A stretch of 64,000 nucleotides of DNA from CAWUKT01 sp963923035 (GTDB lineage Bacteria; Bacteroidota; Bacteroidia; J057; JADKCL01), in the NCBI GenBank assembly GCA_963923035.1, contig CAWUKT010000016.1:32870-96869 (forward strand), read 5' to 3'. How positions within the stretch are numbered: position 1 is the stretch's first letter; every line of letters begins with the position of its first letter. Under the pieces are notes generated by a model, which was not told the DNA's origin, ran no database searches, and was given only the letters and a program-made list of their open reading frames with translations. Both the position numbers and the translations under genes were made by a program. Of the stretch, positions 1 through 8,448 are shown one piece after another.

Positions 1-1
1 C

Positions 2-1087
2 GTCGCCATTGACCTGCCCAGCGGCCTCAATGCCAGCACGGGCCAGGTCATCAATGAACCGGCCCGCGCCACCTGCACGATCACCTTCCAGTGCGCCAAG
101 GTCTGCCAGCTGGTGACTCCCGCCGCCAATTACTGCGGCGATCTGGTCATCGCCGACATCGGCATTTGGGACCATGTGATGGATAATTTGGGCTTTTCCC
201 GCCGCATCACGACGGCCGACCATTGTCGGCGGGTCCTGGGCATGCGGCCCCGGGACGGCCACAAAGGCACCTTTGGCCATGCTTTGCTGGTCGGAGGGAG
301 CTCCCGGTACGCCGGAGCCCTCGCTCTGAGTGCCCATGCGGCTGTCCACGTCGGCGCCGGGCTGGTTTCAGCCCTGGCCCCCGAAGCCGTTCGCCAGGCT
401 TCCCTGGCGATGGGGCCCGAAGTCATCGTCCAGGGATTGGAGGGGGAAGAATTGACGCCGCTCCATTTGACCGAGTCCCAACACTTTATCACGGGTAAAA
501 CCCTCGGCATTGGGCCGGGCATGGGACAATCGGGTGCGACCCAGAACTTCCTGTTGGGCCTGCTCCGCCAGCTTTCCGGGCCCGTTGTCCTCGACGCCGA
601 CGCCCTGAATATCCTGGCTGCCATGCCCTCGGCCTGGGAATTTGTACCGAAACATTCCATCCTCACCCCCCATCCCGGTGAGATGCGCCGGTTGATCGGC
701 CGCAATCAAATCAATGATTTTCGTCTGGAAATGACGGAATTTCTGGCGGATGACCGAGATTGCATCCTTGTGTTGAAAGGACAAGGCACCATTGTAGCGG
801 CCCCAAGAGGGGATACCTACGTCAATCCGACGGGAAATCCCGGCATGGGGACCGGCGGATCGGGCGATGTGCTGACCGGCGCGGTGGTGGGGCTGTTGGC
901 CCAGGGCTTGTCTCCGCTGGATGCAGCTGCGGTCGGGGTATACGTCCACGGGCTGGCCGGGGACCGGGCGGCCCGCAGGTATGGCGAGGCTGGCGTGACG
1001 GCCAGTCGCATCATGATGGAACTGGGACCTGCCCTTCAGGACATTTTACAAGACAATTTCACCGAACCAAACTACCAACAAATATGA
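2..1087 (+). CDS. nnrD: Bifunctional NAD(P)HX epimerase/dehydratase, 5'-truncated by the window edge
   Basis: The open frame runs in from the left edge. Its first residues, VAIDLPSGLNAST, are the end of a YjeF_N epimerase domain (the IDxPSGL motif). The rest is the ADP-dependent NAD(P)HX dehydratase (YjeF_C/CARKD): GHALLVGGSSRYAGA near the start, GIGPGMG, VLDADALNIL, LTPHPGEMRRL, and the phosphate-binding NPTGNPGMGTGGSGDVLTG. The enzyme repairs hydrated NAD(P)H in the cytoplasm. A GTG at 113 is only an internal codon, because homology continues upstream of it. The stop overlaps the aroE start (ATGA), so the two are probably translated together. The start lies outside the window. The family call is secure. 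Confidence 0.93.
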   Translation, partial: VAIDLPSGLNASTGQVINEPARATCTITFQCAKVCQLVTPAANYCGDLVIADIGIWDHVMDNLGFSRRITTADHCRRVLGMRPRDGHKGTFGHALLVGGSSRYAGALALSAHAAVHVGAGLVSALAPEAVRQASLAMGPEVIVQGLEGEELTPLHLTESQHFITGKTLGIGPGMGQSGATQNFLLGLLRQLSGPVVLDADALNILAAMPSAWEFVPKHSILTPHPGEMRRLIGRNQINDFRLEMTEFLADDRDCILVLKGQGTIVAAPRGDTYVNPTGNPGMGTGGSGDVLTGAVVGLLAQGLSPLDAAAVGVYVHGLAGDRAARRYGEAGVTASRIMMELGPALQDILQDNFTEPNYQQI

Positions 1088-1830
1088 AACTCGATTTCGG
1101 GTTGATTGGCAAAAAACTCAGCCATAGCTTCTCCAAATCCTATTTCACCAACAAATTCCAGGAAGAAGGAATTGAAGGCGCTTACCACAACTTTGAATTG
1201 CCGTCCATCGATGGATTTCCCGATCTCCTCGAGGTCCACGACGAATTGCGCGGCCTGAATGTGACCATACCGTACAAGACGGAGGTCATTCCTTATCTGG
1301 ACGAAGTCAGTGAGATCGCTGAGGCGGTTGGAGCTGTGAATACCATCCGGGTGAAGAATGGCGAAACGAAGGGATTCAATACGGATGTGGTGGGATTTCG
1401 CGATTCGTTGTTGGAGTTTTACAAGGAATTGCCGGGGGGAAAGGCCTTGATTTTGGGCACTGGGGGCGCTTCCAAGGCCGTCTTGTACGTATTGGAACAC
1501 TATTTCCAGTTCGACGAGGTCCGTTTCGCTTCCCGCAATCCTTCTTCCCCCGACCATATCAGCTACCCTGAATTGAACGATACCGGACTTGACGATTTCC
1601 GTCTCATCATCAATTCCACCCCCGTCGGCATGTATCCTGAACAGGGCCAATTTCCCCATTTGCCCTACGAAACCCTCCGCCGCGACCACCACCTGTACGA
1701 CCTGATCTACAATCCAGGCGAAACCGAATTCCTCCGGAAAGGCCGGGAACGCAACTGTCGGACCGTAAATGGGATGGATATGTTGATCCGCCAGGCCGAG
1801 GCCAGTTGGCGGATCTGGAGCGACTCCTAA
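1084..1830 (+). CDS. aroE: Shikimate dehydrogenase (NADP+)
   Basis: A 248-residue protein, a little shorter than E. coli AroE. It reduces 3-dehydroshikimate to shikimate in aromatic amino acid synthesis. The N-terminus has the substrate-binding KKLSHSFSKSYF. The catalytic Lys is K65 in NVTIPYKTEV and its partner Asp is D101 in GFNTDVVGF. GAVNTI and the nucleotide-binding loop GTGGASKAV follow, and the C-terminal NGMDMLIRQAEASW is typical. The ATG at 1084 was chosen because it overlaps the previous stop as ATGA and puts the shikimate motif at the usual distance from the N-terminus. The stop shares bases with the stop of the convergent peptidase gene (CTAA), so no terminator separates them. Confidence 0.95.
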   Translation: MKLDFGLIGKKLSHSFSKSYFTNKFQEEGIEGAYHNFELPSIDGFPDLLEVHDELRGLNVTIPYKTEVIPYLDEVSEIAEAVGAVNTIRVKNGETKGFNTDVVGFRDSLLEFYKELPGGKALILGTGGASKAVLYVLEHYFQFDEVRFASRNPSSPDHISYPELNDTGLDDFRLIINSTPVGMYPEQGQFPHLPYETLRRDHHLYDLIYNPGETEFLRKGRERNCRTVNGMDMLIRQAEASWRIWSDS

Positions 1831-3986
1831 TCCAGGTTGTCCTCGATATACATCAGAATTTTTTCGAGCAAGTGGATTCGGTCCTTGCCCCGCACGTTGT
1901 GGGCGTGGTTTGGGTACACGAAATAATCCAACTGGACGCCTTCCTCCACACATTTGTCGATGTACATCAAGCTATTTTGCCAAACGACCACGTCGTCATC
2001 TGTGCCGTGGATCAGCATCAGTTTCCCTTCCAACTGGTCCACATAATTGGTGAGCTTGGACTTTTCGTAGCCCTCCGGATTCGTTTCGGGCGTGTCCATG
2101 TAGCGCTCGGTGTACATCACCTCATAGAGCCCCCAGTCAATGACCGGACCACCCGCAACGCCCACCTTGTAGGTGCCCGGCGTCCGCGTCATCAATGACG
2201 TCGTCATGAATCCGCCATAGCTCCACCCGTGGATGGCCAACCGGTCCTTGTCCACATAAGGGAGCGACTTGAGGTGCTTCACCCCTTCCAATTGATCTTC
2301 GATTTCGATGGTGCCAAGGTCCCGGAAGGTCGCCTGCTCGAATTGCATGCCCCGGTTCGAGGATCCACGTCCGTCCACCGTGAAGACAATCATGCCCTTG
2401 GCGGCCGCCGTGTGCATCCAGGGTGCCGCAGCGGCCCCGTAGACGTCCCGGATCAATTGGACGCCCGGTCCATTGTAGACATAGGTGATGACGGGGTATT
2501 TCTTGTTTTCATCGAAATCAGGCGGCAAAATCATCCGGCACCACAAGTCGGTCTCGCCGTCGGCCGCTTTGATTTGGAACAGCTTGATCTGTCCCATCCT
2601 GAATTTTTCGTAGGGGTCCAGCGCATTGAGGAGTTCCCGAACCTGGCTGCCATCCTTGGTGCTGCGGATGGAAATTGTGCGGGGAACGTCGCGGCTGGTA
2701 TAGGTATCGAGGTAAAAAGACTTGTCGGGAGAAAGCTGAACCGAATGGAATCCCGGCTGGTCCTCGTTGAGCACCACCATCGTCTTTTTCTTCAAATCCA
2801 CCTTCATCAAATGCTGCCCAATGCCCTGGTTCGTGGTGCCGGAAACGTACAGGTACCGCCCCTTGGAACCAAATCCGTGAATGGACGTAACGTTGAAATC
2901 GCCCTGGGTCAATTGGCCGAGGAGTTCGCCATCGGAATTGTAGTGGTAGATGTGGTTGAAGCCATCGCGGGCACTTTGCCAGAGGAATTCTCCCTCAGCA
3001 TCGGGCGCAAACATCGGCGCGTGGAGCGGTTGGATATACTTGTCGTTTTTCTCGGAGAACAAGACGCGGTCCAGTTTTCCACTGACAGCGTCGTAGCGCT
3101 TCATCTCCAAGGCATTTTGGTCCCGGTTCAGTTCCGCGACGTAGATGGATTTGCCGTCGGGGGTCCAGGCGATATTGGTGAGGTAGTGCTCGGGATCGCC
3201 GCCGGTTTCCAGGAAATGGGTTTTGCCACTGGCGAGGTCATAGATTCCGAGGGTGGCGTGGTGGCTGGGCTCGCCCGCGAAAGGATAAGCGACGGAATTC
3301 GGGCCGGCGGGCTGCTTCCGCAGGTTCATGATCGGATACCGCGTGACCATGGTTTCATCGGTCCGATAAAAGGCGACGTGCTGGTGCGTAGGTGACCAGA
3401 AAATGCCCTTGCTGATGCCAAATTCGTAGCGGTGGGTGGCTTCTCCGTTGCGGATGGACTCGTTTTCTTCCTTGGTGACAGCGACCTCATTCTGCTTTGG
3501 AGTGGAGATGAACAGGTTTTGGTCGATGGTATACCCGACGAATTCACCGTCCCGGTCCATGGAACCGGCTCCAGCCGGATAACCTGGCCCCACTTGTACG
3601 GTCCCCGCCTGGATGTCATAGGTCAGGACTTTACGAGACGCCGTGAACCGAATGGTATTGCTGTCGAGGAATTCCATCCAGGGAAGCCGCTTGAGTTCTC
3701 CCAAGTCCTTGGCCTTCAGAGCGACATTGAGTTGGGACAGGAAAAACAGGATTTTGGAGACATTTTCTTCGGCGGACTGGTAGACAAATGCTGGATCGTC
3801 CATGTCATTGTCGGCCCAACCCAGGTTCTCGGTGCCGGGAATCCACTGCAATTGAGACAGGCGCTCCGGGGCGAGTTCAGCGCGGCGGAGAATGCCATCT
3901 TCCAGGGTCAAAGGAGCCTTCTGCGCCCAGGTGGTTCCGGCCAGGAGCCACAAACAAAGCCATACAACGTTTTTCTTCATGTCCAA
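1827..3986 (-). CDS. S9 family peptidase, dipeptidyl peptidase IV-like, exported
   Basis: A 719-residue serine peptidase. Residues 1-22 are a signal peptide (hydrophobic VVWLCLWLLAG, cleavage near TWAQ), so it works in the periplasm or on the outer surface. Residues about 60-450 form the DPP-IV beta-propeller. The C-terminal alpha/beta-hydrolase has the nucleophile elbow GWSYGG (S589), the acid in GTDDD (about D664) and the His in HAHNVRG (about H696). It should remove Xaa-Pro or Xaa-Ala dipeptides; the exact specificity is inferred. A second Met two codons inside is an alternative start. It is convergent with aroE, sharing bases of the stop codons. Confidence 0.92.
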   Translation of the reverse strand: MDMKKNVVWLCLWLLAGTTWAQKAPLTLEDGILRRAELAPERLSQLQWIPGTENLGWADNDMDDPAFVYQSAEENVSKILFFLSQLNVALKAKDLGELKRLPWMEFLDSNTIRFTASRKVLTYDIQAGTVQVGPGYPAGAGSMDRDGEFVGYTIDQNLFISTPKQNEVAVTKEENESIRNGEATHRYEFGISKGIFWSPTHQHVAFYRTDETMVTRYPIMNLRKQPAGPNSVAYPFAGEPSHHATLGIYDLASGKTHFLETGGDPEHYLTNIAWTPDGKSIYVAELNRDQNALEMKRYDAVSGKLDRVLFSEKNDKYIQPLHAPMFAPDAEGEFLWQSARDGFNHIYHYNSDGELLGQLTQGDFNVTSIHGFGSKGRYLYVSGTTNQGIGQHLMKVDLKKKTMVVLNEDQPGFHSVQLSPDKSFYLDTYTSRDVPRTISIRSTKDGSQVRELLNALDPYEKFRMGQIKLFQIKAADGETDLWCRMILPPDFDENKKYPVITYVYNGPGVQLIRDVYGAAAAPWMHTAAAKGMIVFTVDGRGSSNRGMQFEQATFRDLGTIEIEDQLEGVKHLKSLPYVDKDRLAIHGWSYGGFMTTSLMTRTPGTYKVGVAGGPVIDWGLYEVMYTERYMDTPETNPEGYEKSKLTNYVDQLEGKLMLIHGTDDDVVVWQNSLMYIDKCVEEGVQLDYFVYPNHAHNVRGKDRIHLLEKILMYIEDNLD

Positions 3987-4057
3987 TAATCCAAGTTTGA
4001 ATGGGTCCCAAATTAGAGAAAATTTGAGTAATGAGAGGGAAAATGGGAGATTGCAGG

Positions 4058-4516
4058 ATGAAAATCGGCGTCATTTCGGATACCCACGGGCTGCTTCGGC
4101 CCGAAGCCCTGGCCCAGTTGGCGGGAAGCGAAGTCATTTTGCATGCGGGGGATGTGGGAAAAGGTAATATCCTGGCGCAATTGGGGGAATTGGCTCCGGT
4201 CCACGCCATCCGCGGGAATATTGACCGGGATGAATGGGCCGCCGATCTGCCGCATCGGCTGAAAATCGAATTGGGGGGGGTGACTTTTTTGATGCTCCAC
4301 GACCTGAAGCAATTGGATTTGGACCCGAAGGAGGAAGGCATTGACGTGGTCGTATCGGGCCATAGTCATAAGCCCCGGGTTCACCAGGAAGGCGAAATCC
4401 TGTATCTGAATCCGGGGGCCGCGGGCCACCGTCGTTTTTCATTGCCCATCACCCTCGCCCGGCTTGACCTCCAAAACGGAGTGGCAGAAGTAGAGATTAT
4501 TGATTTATTTGCCTAA
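4058..4516 (+). CDS. YfcE/MJ0936-type metallophosphodiesterase
   Basis: A 152-residue calcineurin-like phosphoesterase of the small YfcE class, predicted to be cytoplasmic. The two-metal site motifs are all present: ISDTHG at residues 7-11 (D8, H10), HAGDVG, RGNID, and the C-terminal SGHSHKPR and NPGA. The start at 4058 puts MKIGVISDTHG at the N-terminus, as in homologues; an ATG nine codons upstream is less likely. Members hydrolyse phosphodiesters in vitro, but the natural substrate is usually unknown. It is divergent from the peptidase gene with about 70 bp between them. The next plus-strand gene starts 35 bp after its stop. Confidence 0.9.
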   Translation: MKIGVISDTHGLLRPEALAQLAGSEVILHAGDVGKGNILAQLGELAPVHAIRGNIDRDEWAADLPHRLKIELGGVTFLMLHDLKQLDLDPKEEGIDVVVSGHSHKPRVHQEGEILYLNPGAAGHRRFSLPITLARLDLQNGVAEVEIIDLFA

Positions 4517-4550
4517 CTTATTTTTTACGACTCACTTATTACGGTTGACT

Positions 4551-5363
4551 ATGAGAAAAATACTACTCACCTTTTTGTTGCTGTTGGGCCTCGGTTCTTC
4601 GGCAATTTATGCCCAGAATTGTACCCCAAATCCCTTCATTGCTTTGCTCGGCATCCCGGGCGTTTATCCCAATCCGGCCCAGGATCCTGATCTCCCGGAC
4701 GGCACCGTAGGACAGGCCTACTCCACGACCATCACCGTGCTGGTCCTCGGAGATACGACAATTGACCTCGGCACCATTCTCCCGATTCCGGCTCCGACCG
4801 TCAATGTAGACGTCGATGCCCAGAGCGTCACCAATGTCAGCAATCTCCCCGCCGGCCTGTCCTATGCCTGCGATCCCCCGACCTGCGTCTGGCAGGCAGA
4901 CTCCATCGGTTGCCTGGTCATCCAGGGCACCCCGACTGCCGCGGGAAACTTCGAGCCCAACCTGGAATCTTCCTACGGCCTCGTAATTCCGAACACCATC
5001 CCGGCGCCCTTTGGCGGTTCCGTTCAGCAGCTGCCCATTCCCGGCCTGACCTATAACCTGGTGGTCCAGGACAACAGTGTCGGCATGGAAGACGCCGCCA
5101 ACTCGGCTTTCGGCAGTGTGAGTAATGTGCCGAACCCCTTCACGGGTTCCACTGAAATCCGTTACGAGCTGCTCCGTCCGACGACGGTAGACTTCGCTGT
5201 GACCGATCTCACTGGCAAAGTGCTCCGCCAATCTACCCACCGGTCCGGCATTGGCGCCAATACCATCACGTTCGATGGCACTGGCTTCGCCCCCGGGGTG
5301 TATTTCTACCGCCTTTTCGACGGCTCCCGCGCCGTGACCCGCAAAATGGTCATCGCGGACTAA
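4551..5363 (+). CDS. Secreted protein with a T9SS type A sorting domain
   Basis: A 270-residue exported protein. The N-terminus is a classic signal peptide (MRKILLTFLLLLGLGSSAIYAQ). Residues about 185-270 are a type IX secretion C-terminal domain: VPNPFTGSTEIRYELL, then VDFAVTDLTGKVLR, and the end APGVYFYRLFDG followed by KMVI. The middle (about residues 25-180) has four cysteines (in NCTP, ACDPPTC and GCLV) and looks like a small beta-sandwich with an Ig/cadherin-like putative-Ig pattern (GTVGQAYSTTITVLV). It is expected to be anchored or released at the cell surface. The function of the cargo part is not recognised. The ATG at 4551 is supported by the signal peptide. A strong terminator follows. 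Confidence 0.85.
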   Translation: MRKILLTFLLLLGLGSSAIYAQNCTPNPFIALLGIPGVYPNPAQDPDLPDGTVGQAYSTTITVLVLGDTTIDLGTILPIPAPTVNVDVDAQSVTNVSNLPAGLSYACDPPTCVWQADSIGCLVIQGTPTAAGNFEPNLESSYGLVIPNTIPAPFGGSVQQLPIPGLTYNLVVQDNSVGMEDAANSAFGSVSNVPNPFTGSTEIRYELLRPTTVDFAVTDLTGKVLRQSTHRSGIGANTITFDGTGFAPGVYFYRLFDGSRAVTRKMVIAD

Positions 5364-5387
5364 GGTCCTTCGAACATACAATTTAGC

Positions 5388-5419
5388 GCCAGCGTCCGGT
5401 TCCAGGCGCTGGCTTTTTT
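5388..5419 (+). terminator. Rho-independent terminator after the T9SS cargo gene
   Basis: The perfect 7-bp stem GCCAGCG / CGCTGGC, with a 12-nt loop, is followed directly by six T residues. It ends transcription of 4551-5363 and separates it from the permease gene downstream. Confidence 0.88.
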
Positions 5420-5485
5420 GTGGGGGAAGTGCAACCGTCGCCCCTGGCTTTGGTCTTTTGTGAAATCGGGGCTAACTTTTGCCCT

Positions 5486-6220
5486 ATGAGTTTGCTCCAG
5501 CAACTGGGGGAATTTGGTTATATGGCCTTTCGGGTGACGGGAACCTTGCGGTACGCCATCCAGGACCGGCGGCGTCTGGCTTTCCAGATGGACCACGTCG
5601 GGGTCAATTCCATTCCTTTGGTGATGCTGGTAGGATTCTTTGCCGGAGCCATCATCGCGTGGCAAGGGGCCTATCAATTTCGGGGAATGGTTTCCCTGGA
5701 TGTATTGGGAGGTCAAGCGACGCGGGTCATTGTGATGGAAATGGGTCCGGTGCTCACGGCCCTCGTCATTGCCGGGCGGATCGGAGCCTCCATGACTGCG
5801 GAAATCGGGACCATGAAAGTGACCGAGCAGGTGGATGCGCTTCGAACAATGGCGCTGGATCCTGTTCGATACATTGTACTGCCCCGCTTTCTGGGGCTGA
5901 GCCTGATGATGCCAATCCTGACTTTGTTCGCAAATCTGGTGGGAGTATTTGGGTGTTACCTCGTATCGAACTATTTTCTGGACATTACACAACAAACGTT
6001 TTTTGACTCCATCAAGACGTTTTTTCAGGTACAAGACCTTTCTGGCGGACTGATCAAGTCGTTTATTTTTGGAATGCTGATCAGTCTGGTAGGCTGTTTC
6101 AAGGGTCTGACAACCTCCGGAGGGGCACGAGGCGTCGGGCGGTCGACCATCGTATCCTTCGTATTATCAGCCATATTGATCCTTATTGGGGACTTTTTAC
6201 TGTGGCTAATTTTGTTTTAA
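5486..6220 (+). CDS. MlaE-family ABC transporter permease
   Basis: A 244-residue integral membrane protein of the MlaE/YrbE family, the permease of lipid-trafficking ABC systems in the inner membrane. It shows about five hydrophobic segments and the family signature GRIGASMTAEIGTMKVTEQ followed by DALRTMALDPVRYIVLPR. It ends GVGRSTIVSFVLSAILILIGDF. The start at 5486 is preceded by TAACTTTTG, 4 nt before the ATG. The usual partners (MlaF ATPase and MlaD substrate-binding protein) are not adjacent; the next gene is a PorE-like protein. So it is either part of a split system or works with partners elsewhere. Confidence 0.9.
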   Translation: MSLLQQLGEFGYMAFRVTGTLRYAIQDRRRLAFQMDHVGVNSIPLVMLVGFFAGAIIAWQGAYQFRGMVSLDVLGGQATRVIVMEMGPVLTALVIAGRIGASMTAEIGTMKVTEQVDALRTMALDPVRYIVLPRFLGLSLMMPILTLFANLVGVFGCYLVSNYFLDITQQTFFDSIKTFFQVQDLSGGLIKSFIFGMLISLVGCFKGLTTSGGARGVGRSTIVSFVLSAILILIGDFLLWLILF

Positions 6221-6318
6221 ATGTTTTGAACGGAGTCGTGAATTTTCTAAGTTTGTTCTTACGATTGTTAGTTTTAGGACCCAGGATTTTGCATATCCTC
6301 CCACTCACACGAATCACT

Positions 6319-8352
6319 ATGGTAGCGAACCGTATTGCCTTTAGTTCACTCCTGCTGGTGCTCGCCATGATCTTTGTGGTACCCTCCAACGGGATGGCCC
6401 AAAAATCAGAATTCAAAGGCGACCCCGAAAAAATCATGCAGGAGGCGAATTCGCTTTATGCCCAACAGCGCTTTTCCAAGGCGAAAGAAGCCTATATCGA
6501 AGTTCTGAAGAAGGACCCGGAAAACTTCCTCGCCACCATTCGGGTGGGTAAGTGCTCCTACTTTATTCAGGAATACGATGATGCCGCCCGTTACTTCGAG
6601 AGCGCCCTCGAAATCGACAAGACCCGTAACGATACGGTCTTTTTCGAATTGGGGATGACCTACCGGGTACTGGACCGCCAGAACGACGCCAACGAAATGT
6701 TTGTGGAGTTCCGGAAGCGTTGGAAGGAAAAGGATGAGTATGCAAAACGGGTCAAACTGGAAATCGAAGGCACCAAATTCGTAGAAAAGCAGCGGGAAGA
6801 AGACCCCAAATGGCGGGTCAATTGCCTCGACATGAACTCGGCGATGGGCGACAACTTCCCCTCCGTCATGTCTCAGACCGAGGACGAAGAATTCCTGGTC
6901 TATACCACGAGTGCGACGGAGTCCAAAGGCAGCGAAATCTTTGAAGCCTACAACGAAGGCTATTCCGATCTCTGGATTGCCAAGATCGAAGACGATACCA
7001 CCTTCGGCGAAGGTGAACCCCTCGGCAAGAAGATCAATACCAAAGGCAACGATGGTAACGCGACCTTCTCCCCCGACGGCATGACCATGTACTACTCCAT
7101 CTGTAACCAGGGCAAGCTCGGGTACGGATGTTCGATCTACATGGCCAAGTACGATCCCCGCAAGAAGAAGTGGGGCAAGCCGAAGCTCGTTGAATCCCTC
7201 CAGGGAACCAACGAAGTGGTGGTCAACAGCCGGGGGAAAGTCAAAAAGGTACCGACCTACGACGTACATCCCATGTTGTCCGAAGACGGCAATACCATGT
7301 TCTTCGTGTCCGACCGCGCCGGTGGCGAAGGTCGCCTCGACATCTGGTACGCCACCAACTACGGCGAAGGCGAATGGTCTGAGCCCATCAACGTTGGTGC
7401 CCGCATCAACAGCCCCTTTGACGATATCTCTCCCTTCCTGAGCCGCGACGGCAATACCCTTTACTTCTCCTCCAACGGCCGGGTTGGCTTCGGTGGATTT
7501 GACCTGTTCAAGAGTGAAGGCGGTATTGGTTCCTTCGGCGAGCCGGAAAACATGGGCGCTCCCATCAACTCGACCTACGATGACCTCGCTGGGTTCTGGA
7601 GCGACGACGATTCTTCCGCTTACTTCACCTCCAACCGGGTGAACTGTGTTGGCCGGGACGATATTTACTGGGCCAAGCAAATCGAAGCCCTTCCGCCGGA
7701 GTTTGCGGTACACGGTATTGTCCTCGACAAGAAGACCCAGATGCCGATTCCGTTTGCGACCGTCATCCTCTTCCAAAAAGACTTTGAAGGCGACCTGATT
7801 CCGCTGGATACCTTCCGGACCGATCAGTCTGCCTCCTACAACTTCCAGCTGGAAGCCGATACCGATTACAAGATTCTGGGTAACGCCCCCGAATACCTGG
7901 CCAACGAAGAGAACCTTTCCACCAAAGACATGAAGGAAAGCGTCGACTTCGAGGTCAACATCAACATCGAACTTGAGCGGATTGAAATCGAAGTGCCGAT
8001 CGTCCTGAACGACATCTACTATGACTTCGACGAATTCTTCCTGCGTGATGATGCCATGTCCGAGTTGGACAACCTGGTCAAGCTCCTCAACCTGAACCAG
8101 AACATCACCATCCGCGTCGGATCGCATACGGACTCCAACGGTTCCGAGGACTACAACAAGAACCTCTCCGAGAACAGAGCCCGCGAAGCTGTGCGGTACA
8201 TCATCGAAAACGGCATCAGCTCGGATCGGGTTGAGTGGTTCGGCTACGGTGAATCGGAACTGATCTACTTCCCCGAGAAAGATGACCGGGAAGAGCAGCT
8301 CAACCGCCGATCCGAATTCCGGATTCTCACCATCGACTACGTTCCCAACTGA
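6319..8352 (+). CDS. PorE-like OmpA-family protein (TPR, WD40-like propeller, CRD, OmpA)
   Basis: A 677-residue envelope protein. The signal peptide covers about residues 1-28 (SSLLLVLAMIFVVPSNGMAQ) and lacks a lipobox Cys. TPR-like helices lie at about 30-150, PD40/WD40-like propeller repeats at about 170-460 (several FSPDG.TMYYS, LSEDGNTMFFVS and LSRDGNTLYFSS blades), a carboxypeptidase regulatory-like fold at about 470-550 (PIPFATVILF), and an OmpA peptidoglycan-binding domain at the C-terminus (GSHTDSNGSEDYNKNLSENR). This order is the layout known for PorE of the type IX secretion system, which ties the PorK/N ring to peptidoglycan. Characterised PorE is a lipoprotein and this one seems not to be. 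The ATG at 6319 is chosen from the signal peptide; the frame is open upstream to 6202. Confidence 0.85.
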   Translation: MVANRIAFSSLLLVLAMIFVVPSNGMAQKSEFKGDPEKIMQEANSLYAQQRFSKAKEAYIEVLKKDPENFLATIRVGKCSYFIQEYDDAARYFESALEIDKTRNDTVFFELGMTYRVLDRQNDANEMFVEFRKRWKEKDEYAKRVKLEIEGTKFVEKQREEDPKWRVNCLDMNSAMGDNFPSVMSQTEDEEFLVYTTSATESKGSEIFEAYNEGYSDLWIAKIEDDTTFGEGEPLGKKINTKGNDGNATFSPDGMTMYYSICNQGKLGYGCSIYMAKYDPRKKKWGKPKLVESLQGTNEVVVNSRGKVKKVPTYDVHPMLSEDGNTMFFVSDRAGGEGRLDIWYATNYGEGEWSEPINVGARINSPFDDISPFLSRDGNTLYFSSNGRVGFGGFDLFKSEGGIGSFGEPENMGAPINSTYDDLAGFWSDDDSSAYFTSNRVNCVGRDDIYWAKQIEALPPEFAVHGIVLDKKTQMPIPFATVILFQKDFEGDLIPLDTFRTDQSASYNFQLEADTDYKILGNAPEYLANEENLSTKDMKESVDFEVNINIELERIEIEVPIVLNDIYYDFDEFFLRDDAMSELDNLVKLLNLNQNITIRVGSHTDSNGSEDYNKNLSENRAREAVRYIIENGISSDRVEWFGYGESELIYFPEKDDREEQLNRRSEFRILTIDYVPN

Positions 8353-8377
8353 TTGGGTTGCAATAAAATTTAAATGG

Positions 8378-8416
8378 GACGGGGCAAATAGCGATATTTG
8401 CCCCGTCTTTCTTTTT
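8378..8416 (+). terminator. Strong rho-independent terminator after the PorE-like gene
   Basis: A perfect 13-bp stem (GACGGGGCAAATA and its complement) closes a GCGA tetraloop and is followed by TTTCTTTTT. It insulates purM from the upstream gene. Confidence 0.93.
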
Positions 8417-8448
8417 GGGGCCTCGCCCCCACGTACAATTGAACCGTC

